Program-made: the position numbers and the translations under genes
Shown here: piece by piece, positions 52,836 to 57,349 of the stretch
How positions within the stretch are numbered: the first letter of the stretch is position 1
How the letters are laid out: the number at the start of each line of letters is the position of its first letter
From: JABIAL01 sp964645825
GTDB lineage: Bacteria > Patescibacteriota > Patescibacteriia > UBA1558 > GWA2-36-10
Reading direction: 5' to 3'
Assembly (NCBI GenBank): GCA_964645825.1
Contig: CAZXZY010000002.1
Coordinates: forward strand, 1-57,349
DNA length: 57,349 bases
The notes under the pieces: model-generated
Told to the model about the DNA's origin: nothing
Seen by the model: only the letters and a program-made list of their open reading frames with translations
Database searches by the model: none

Positions 52836-53474
52836 ATGCCTCGCGCAAAATTAATAAAATTCGCTGCTCTAGATAAACTATCCAACGTGGGACAGGTATC
52901 TTTGGATAATATTCAAGAAAAATTAGATGCTTTTGTTAACCCTGAAAAATGTTTAATTTTAGAACTAGGTTGTGGCAAAGGCGAATACACCTTAGCTTTA
53001 GCTGAGCAATTTCCAAATAGCCAATTTATTGGCGTCGATATCCAAGGAGAAAGATTACTACCTCCAGCAAAATTTGCTGTGGAAAACAAATTAGACAATG
53101 TCTTATTTTTAAGATTTCAAATAGAAAATATTCTAGAATACTTTACTAAGCATACTGTATCAGAAATTTGGTTAACTTTTCCTGATCCACGACCAAAAAA
53201 GAAAGATATTAAAAAAAGACTGACCTCTCCCCGCTTTCTAAATCTCTATAAAAAAATATTAGAACCTGACGGCCTTATTCATTTAAAAACTGATGACAAA
53301 ACTTTATTTGAATATAGTCTAAAAATAATCGATGAAGAAGATGGTAATATTTTGGAAAGTCATAGTGGCATAGAAGAGCAACTAGAAAATAACCCAACTT
53401 TGAAAATCCAAACAACATATGAAAAAAAACAAATAGCTGGTAACACTATTTATTATATAAGGTTTCAACTATAA
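52836..53474 (+). CDS. trmB: tRNA (guanine46-N7)-methyltransferase
   Basis: 212 residues. SAM-dependent enzyme methylating G46 in the tRNA variable loop. It has the Rossmann motif LELGCGKGEYTLALA, IGVDIQGERL and the family hallmark TFPDPRPKKKDIKKRLTS, followed by LHLKTDD-like GLIHLKTDDKTLFEY. Solitary + strand gene, leaderless by promoter position. Confidence 0.94.
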   Translation: MPRAKLIKFAALDKLSNVGQVSLDNIQEKLDAFVNPEKCLILELGCGKGEYTLALAEQFPNSQFIGVDIQGERLLPPAKFAVENKLDNVLFLRFQIENILEYFTKHTVSEIWLTFPDPRPKKKDIKKRLTSPRFLNLYKKILEPDGLIHLKTDDKTLFEYSLKIIDEEDGNILESHSGIEEQLENNPTLKIQTTYEKKQIAGNTIYYIRFQL

Positions 53475-53500
53475 AACTCTCGGCTGACCGAGAGTTTTTT
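53473..53500. terminator. bidirectional terminator between trmB and the ferritin-like gene
   Basis: Stem ACTCTCGG/CCGAGAGT (extended by AAA/TTT) with loop CTGA and T runs on both strands. Confidence 0.88.
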
Positions 53501-53502
53501 GT

Positions 53503-53550
53503 TTAGTGGCTAAGAGGCTTGTCAGTGAATAGATAATCTTTTAACTCTTT
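53503..53550 (-). other. in-frame continuation of the encapsulated-ferritin-like gene after a stop codon
   Basis: Read in the same frame past the TAA at 53551-53553, the codons give KELKDYLFTDKPLSH and then a second TAA (53503-53505). KELKDYLFTD matches the segment that normally follows the ND-x-x-F stretch in encapsulated ferritins. The frame is unbroken, so one codon has become a stop. Confidence 0.7.
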
Positions 53551-53769
53551 TTAAAAAACCGCATCATTTCGACGAAGCCATTCAATCAACATCGCTGCGT
53601 GTTCTTTTTCTTCATCTCTATTGTGCTCTAAGACTGCTTTGAGCTCTTTGTCTCCTGTCACATCAGCTCGTTGTTGATATAAATCTATTGCGTCTAATTC
53701 TTCTCGCAAAGATATAATTGCCTTGTGCTGATCCAAAGTAAATTTGGACATCTTACTTACATCTAACAT
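53551..53769 (-). pseudogene. encapsulated-ferritin-like protein (EncFtn) interrupted by an in-frame stop
   Basis: 72 residues as annotated by its first stop. The sequence matches EncFtn proteins: ISLREELDAIDLYQQRADV, AVLEHNRDEEKEHAAML and IEWLRRND. The ferroxidase ligands by family comparison are present (Glu24, Glu54, His57); the tryptophan next to the iron entry site in the Rhodospirillum protein is leucine here (Leu30). In EncFtn the two-helix unit forms a ring and is packed inside an encapsulin shell, or is fused to it. No encapsulin gene is visible in the window. The TAA falls just before the conserved terminal helix, which is still encoded downstream, so the protein is either recently truncated, read through, or affected by a sequence error. 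The gene follows an L,D-transpeptidase by seven bases. Confidence 0.75.
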
Positions 53770-53776
53770 ATTTTAT

Positions 53777-54526
53777 TTAATTAATAATAACTTTGGTGCC
53801 AACTTGCGACCAATCATAAAGTGGCTCCATATTTTCATAATCTACATTAACACAACCGTGACTCATAGGTTGGCCAAAATTATCATGCCAATAAGCCCCG
53901 TGAATCCAATAACGATAATAGCGAGTGGTAAAATGCATGTTCCATTTGGTATTAGGATAATCATAATCCCCGCCACCATAATGCTTGACTGGCTGCTTAT
54001 CTAAAACAGTAAATTGACCCTCTGGCGTGTCCATGCCTGACACGCCACTAGAAATAGCAAAACCGTCAATCAATTTATCGCCAAAATAATAGCTCAAATA
54101 TTGATCAGCAATATTAACTTGAATGAGTCTTTCTTTGATCTCTGCGCTATCATCTAAAGGATCATGACTAGTAGCCATTTCTACGCCATCAGCATATGAA
54201 TCACCATCGGTATCAGCTTGCATCAAATCTGTGCCCATTTTGAGCTCCCAATAGTCATTTAATTCATCACTATCACTATCCACATCAATAAACCTCTTAT
54301 TTTCTCCATGACGTGGTGAATAGCCATTTTCTACTTCTACGCCATCACTAAATCCATCACCATCTGTGTCAGCGTTTAGTGGATCAGTATAATAAATATC
54401 TGTCTCTTGGCCATTAGTTAGACCGTCATTATCTGTGTCACAAGGACCAAAAAAACATTCTTCAGCAGCAAAAGCTGTTGTTGATAACAAAATAAAAGTA
54501 AATAATACAGTAAATACTATTTTCAT
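53777..54526 (-). CDS. L,D-transpeptidase (YkuD) with calcium-binding TSP3-like repeats
   Basis: 249 residues. A signal peptide (1-20, ending AFA) is followed by thrombospondin type 3-like repeats (about 25-130) with calcium loops such as DTDNDGLTNG, DADTDGDGFSDG, DVDSDSDELND and ADTDGDSYADG. The YkuD domain (about 135-249) has HGAYW and the catalytic SHGCVN (His223, Cys225). It would form 3-3 peptidoglycan cross-links or attach surface proteins outside the membrane. Preceded by a TATACT box six bases before the ATG, so likely leaderless. Confidence 0.9.
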   Translation of the reverse strand: MKIVFTVLFTFILLSTTAFAAEECFFGPCDTDNDGLTNGQETDIYYTDPLNADTDGDGFSDGVEVENGYSPRHGENKRFIDVDSDSDELNDYWELKMGTDLMQADTDGDSYADGVEMATSHDPLDDSAEIKERLIQVNIADQYLSYYFGDKLIDGFAISSGVSGMDTPEGQFTVLDKQPVKHYGGGDYDYPNTKWNMHFTTRYYRYWIHGAYWHDNFGQPMSHGCVNVDYENMEPLYDWSQVGTKVIIN

Positions 54527-54532
54527 ATTTTA

Positions 54533-54538
54533 AGTATA
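54533..54538 (-). promoter_or_regulatory. -10 element of the L,D-transpeptidase operon (leaderless)
   Basis: On the - strand TATACT (54533-54538) ends six bases before the ATG (54526). It sits directly after the rlmN terminator. Confidence 0.5.
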
Positions 54539-54566
54539 TCAAAAAATCGCAGATTATGCGATTTTT
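54538..54566 (-). terminator. terminator of rlmN
   Basis: Stem AAATCGCA/TGCGATTT with loop of five, then six T residues on the - strand. Located between rlmN and the L,D-transpeptidase. Confidence 0.85.
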
Positions 54567-54569
54567 AAG

Positions 54570-55574
54570 TTATTTCTTTTTCTTTTTATTGGCTAGTTGT
54601 CCACAGGCAGCATCTATGTCTTGTCCTAATTCAAATCGCTGAGTAACTTCTACATCGTGGTGTTCTAAATATTGTCTAAAAGTAGTAATAGTCTTTTTAT
54701 CTGATGGCAAATACACACCAGTTGGATTGTAAGGAATCAGATTAACCATGAATAATGGATGTTGCATTAGGCCAGCTAATTGCTCAGCGTGTTTGATAGA
54801 ATCATTTACACCTTTGATCATCAAATATTCAAACATTACTTTGCGACCAGTTTTTTCTACATAATCATGGACTAGTTGTAATATTTTATTTAATGGCTGT
54901 CTTTTGTTAATCGGCATTAATTCACTACGCAATTTATCGTTAGGTGCATGAAGTGAAATAGCTAAATTAATTTGTAGTTTTTGTTGAGTAAACTTTTTGA
55001 TTCCATCCAAAATACCACAAGTGGAAACGGAAATACGACGAGCACCAATATTTAATCCCTTAGAATCATTTAGATAATCAATGACCGACATGACATTGTC
55101 ATAATTTGCAAATGGCTCGCCCATGCCCATGAAAACGACATTAGAAACTCGCTCGTCTTTTTCTTTTAGTAATCTTGCAAAAAATAAAACTTGTTCTAAC
55201 ATTTCACTGACTGTTAGATTTCTTTTGAAACCAAGTGTACCAGTAGCACAAAATTTACAAGCCATAGGACAGCCAACTTGAGAAGAAACACAAACAGTGT
55301 GACGACCATCTTTGTGTGACATCAAAACAGTTTCAATATGCTCACCATCCTCTAGTTTAATCAAAGTCTTAATAGTATCTTTGTCTCTAGATTGAGAAAT
55401 ATCTGTGTTGATCTCTAATGGACATTCTTTATTTAATTTTTCTTTCAGGTCTTGAGGTATATTACTTGCTTCAGACCAATTTTTTATCAAAGTCTTAAAA
55501 ATAGCTTCTTTCACTTGGGTAGTGCGAAACTTTGGTTGATCAGCTAAAATTGTGTAGAGATTGTCTAAATTCAT
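54570..55574 (-). CDS. rlmN: 23S rRNA/tRNA adenine-C2 methyltransferase RlmN
   Basis: 334 residues. Radical-SAM enzyme methylating A2503 of 23S rRNA and A37 of some tRNAs. It has the cluster motif CPMACKFCATG, GMGEPFANYDNV, RRISVSTCGI and the C-terminal catalytic cysteine in IDAACGQLANKK. Directly follows typA by less than one codon, so the two are co-transcribed. Confidence 0.95.
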   Translation of the reverse strand: MNLDNLYTILADQPKFRTTQVKEAIFKTLIKNWSEASNIPQDLKEKLNKECPLEINTDISQSRDKDTIKTLIKLEDGEHIETVLMSHKDGRHTVCVSSQVGCPMACKFCATGTLGFKRNLTVSEMLEQVLFFARLLKEKDERVSNVVFMGMGEPFANYDNVMSVIDYLNDSKGLNIGARRISVSTCGILDGIKKFTQQKLQINLAISLHAPNDKLRSELMPINKRQPLNKILQLVHDYVEKTGRKVMFEYLMIKGVNDSIKHAEQLAGLMQHPLFMVNLIPYNPTGVYLPSDKKTITTFRQYLEHHDVEVTQRFELGQDIDAACGQLANKKKKK

Positions 55575-57347
55575 TTATTTAACTTTTTTACGCATATTCT
55601 CTTGTAAAACTTGTTTGCGTAAACGAATATTGTGTGGAGTAATTTCTAAGTATTCATCATCGGACATCATTTCTAAACCGCGCTCAATAGTAATCTCAAT
55701 TGGTTTGGTCAAATTGATGGCCTCATCGGCTCCAGAAGAGCGCATATTGGTCAATTGCTTACCTTTGGTAGGATTTACAGTCATTGCTTCACCTTTGGCT
55801 GTATTACCAATAACCATGCCTTCATAAACCTCTGTATTTGGAGCAATATATAGCTCTCCTCTGTCTTGAAGATTAAATAAAGCAAAGCCCAAAGCTTTTC
55901 CAGTGATCATAGAAATCATAGCGCCAGTATCTTTGTGATCAATCGGACCGGCGTGTTTTTTGAATCCTAAACCATGAGCGGCAATAATACCTTCGCCTTT
56001 GGTATCTACTACAAATTCTCCTCGGTAGCCTAATAAACCACGCGTAGGAATTTCAAAATTCATCTGAGTAGTGGCTTCAGTTTGAATATTAGTCATAATA
56101 CCTTTACGACGAGAAAGTTTTTCAATAACTGCACCAGACATATCATGTGGCACATCAACAACTACTTCCTCATAAGGTTCTAGTTTTTCACCATTTTCTT
56201 CTTTGATAATAGCATGTGGCTGAGAAACTTGCACTTCATAACCTTCACGACGCATTTGTTCAAGCAAAATAGCAATGTGCATTTCACCACGGCCATAGAT
56301 TTTGTAATAATCTCCAGCGTCAAAATCAATCTTCAAACCAACATTAACTTCTAATTCTTTTTCTAAACGTTCTTTGATTTTGGAATTAGTAACGTATTTG
56401 CCATCACGACCAGCAAAAGGAGAATTATTAATCATCAAATCCATAGAAATAGTTGGCTCATCTACATGAATAGCCGGCAAAGACTCTTGATCTTCATTTT
56501 GGCAAATAGTTTCACCAATATCAATATCAGCAATTCCAGCGATCATAACCAATTCACCAGCTTCCGCTTCTTTTACTTCTTGGCGTTCAAAACCATGAAA
56601 AGTATAAAGCTTAGTAATTGAGCCTTGGCGTAAATCTCCAGCTACATTTTTGATGAAAAGTTTTTGTCCGTGTTTAATAACACCTTCATAGATACGACCA
56701 ATAGCTAGTCGTCCTAAATAATCATCATAAGCTAGATTAAAAGGCTGCATTCTTAATGGTGTATCAATATTGTGTGGCGCAATCGGCACATGTTCTAAAA
56801 TAGAATCTAACAACGGAGACAAATCTGTAAATTCATCTTCCATGTTTCGTTTAGCGACACCTTGAATACCGATAGCATAAACTGTATGAAAAGCTAATTG
56901 CTCATCATCAGCGCCAAGATCCATGAATAATTCCAAAACTTGATCTTCAACTTTGACAACATCAGCGGCTGGTTTATCTATTTTATTAATAACTACAATA
57001 GGTTTTAATCCTAGCTCTAAAGATTTTTTCAAGACAAACTTAGTTTGCGGCATTGGGCCTTCTTGAGCATCAACAACCAATAGTACTGAATCAATAGATC
57101 GTAAAACACGCTCTACTTCAGAACCAAAATCAGCATGACCAGGAGTATCAACGATATTAACTTTGGTATCTTTATAGACCAAAGAAGCATTTTTAGCATA
57201 AATAGTAATACCACGCTCTTGTTCTAGAGCGTTTGAGTCCATACTTTGACCATCTTCTACCATGCCTGTTTGACGCATCATAGCATCAGTTAGAGTAGTT
57301 TTTCCGTGATCAACGTGAGCAATAATAGCAATATTACGAATATCCAT
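55575..57347 (-). CDS. typA: ribosome-binding GTPase TypA/BipA
   Basis: 590 residues, complete: the ATG is at 57347, two bases from the window edge. Translational GTPase acting in ribosome assembly and stress or cold response. GTPase motifs are AHVDHGKTTL (G1), DTPGHADFGSEVERV (G3) and NKIDKP (G4). Later blocks include GRGEMHIAILLEQMRREGYE, the TRGLLGYRGEF segment and the C-terminal MSDDEYLEITPHNIRLRK, all typical of BipA rather than EF-G or LepA. Confidence 0.97.
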   Translation of the reverse strand: MDIRNIAIIAHVDHGKTTLTDAMMRQTGMVEDGQSMDSNALEQERGITIYAKNASLVYKDTKVNIVDTPGHADFGSEVERVLRSIDSVLLVVDAQEGPMPQTKFVLKKSLELGLKPIVVINKIDKPAADVVKVEDQVLELFMDLGADDEQLAFHTVYAIGIQGVAKRNMEDEFTDLSPLLDSILEHVPIAPHNIDTPLRMQPFNLAYDDYLGRLAIGRIYEGVIKHGQKLFIKNVAGDLRQGSITKLYTFHGFERQEVKEAEAGELVMIAGIADIDIGETICQNEDQESLPAIHVDEPTISMDLMINNSPFAGRDGKYVTNSKIKERLEKELEVNVGLKIDFDAGDYYKIYGRGEMHIAILLEQMRREGYEVQVSQPHAIIKEENGEKLEPYEEVVVDVPHDMSGAVIEKLSRRKGIMTNIQTEATTQMNFEIPTRGLLGYRGEFVVDTKGEGIIAAHGLGFKKHAGPIDHKDTGAMISMITGKALGFALFNLQDRGELYIAPNTEVYEGMVIGNTAKGEAMTVNPTKGKQLTNMRSSGADEAINLTKPIEITIERGLEMMSDDEYLEITPHNIRLRKQVLQENMRKKVK

Positions 57348-57349
57348 AG

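Noticed and set aside
53545..53560. Frameshift in the T/A homopolymers of the ferritin-like gene
   Set aside because: The conserved tail continues in the same frame after the stop, so a substitution explains it better than an indel.
1..57349. CRISPR arrays, tRNA genes, transposases, integrases, prophage genes
   Set aside because: No regular repeat-spacer pattern, tRNA T-loop/acceptor pattern or recombinase motif was noticed by reading both strands. A tRNAscan and repeat search would settle it.
1..57349. Alternative genetic code with UGA as a sense codon (as in some CPR lineages)
   Set aside because: Recognised proteins reach expected lengths with standard stops and show no internal TGA within conserved domains.

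Overview
The window reads as a chromosomal segment of a low-GC member of the Candidate Phyla Radiation (Patescibacteria, Parcubacteria-like). This is inferred from compact informational genes, very short intergenic gaps, A-rich leaders without Shine-Dalgarno (SD) sites on most genes, a short L13 and MetK, an RNA polymerase alpha subunit without its C-terminal domain, and many surface-glycan genes. No 16S rRNA, tRNA, CRISPR array, transposase or integrase was seen.

Layout. 1-3946 (+): a visibly more GC-rich block with two secreted proteins (a gingipain-like C25 peptidase and an Asp-box protein with a type IX secretion sorting tail), bracketed by two near-identical terminators. 3940-12630 (-): glycan locus with a flippase, five glycosyltransferases and a double glycosyltransferase. 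12712-16424 (-): distal ribosomal operon infA-rpmJ-rpsM-rpsK-rpsD-rpoA-rplQ-rplM-rpsI behind a near-consensus promoter. 16665-17555 (+): isolated duplicated membrane protein. 17558-25812 (-): mraY-murD-ftsW-pilin-murG-murC-murB peptidoglycan cluster. 25904-26770 (+): PilB/GspE-like protein without a Walker A motif. 26776-40178 (-): one run of 15 genes with almost no gaps (secreted subtilase, GtrA, glycosyltransferases, UDP-sugar and dTDP-rhamnose synthesis, HIT, Nfu). 40301-42225 (-): membrane-anchored glycoside hydrolase and EamA transporter. 42275-43680 (+): five tandem mini-transcription units, each with its own promoter and terminator, encoding tiny peptides or structured RNAs. 43779-46535 (-): OLD-family nuclease, GT-B-like protein and a 26-residue basic protein. 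46575-49751: three membrane proteins and HU. 49886-51047 (-): metK under a SAM riboswitch. 51135-57347: fibronectin-type surface protein, trmB, an encapsulated-ferritin-like gene interrupted by a stop codon, L,D-transpeptidase, rlmN and typA.

How it fits together. Most genes build the envelope: peptidoglycan precursors and cross-linking, rhamnose and probably xylose donors, many glycosyltransferases, a flippase, lipid-linked sugar synthases with GtrA, GT-C-like membrane enzymes, pilin and large secreted proteins. The + strand units at 0-3.9, 16.7-17.5 and 42.3-43.7 kb stand apart in base composition and in having strong SD sites. They look like a separate, probably acquired class of genes. 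The mini-unit array at 42.3-43.7 kb is the best candidate for something undescribed.
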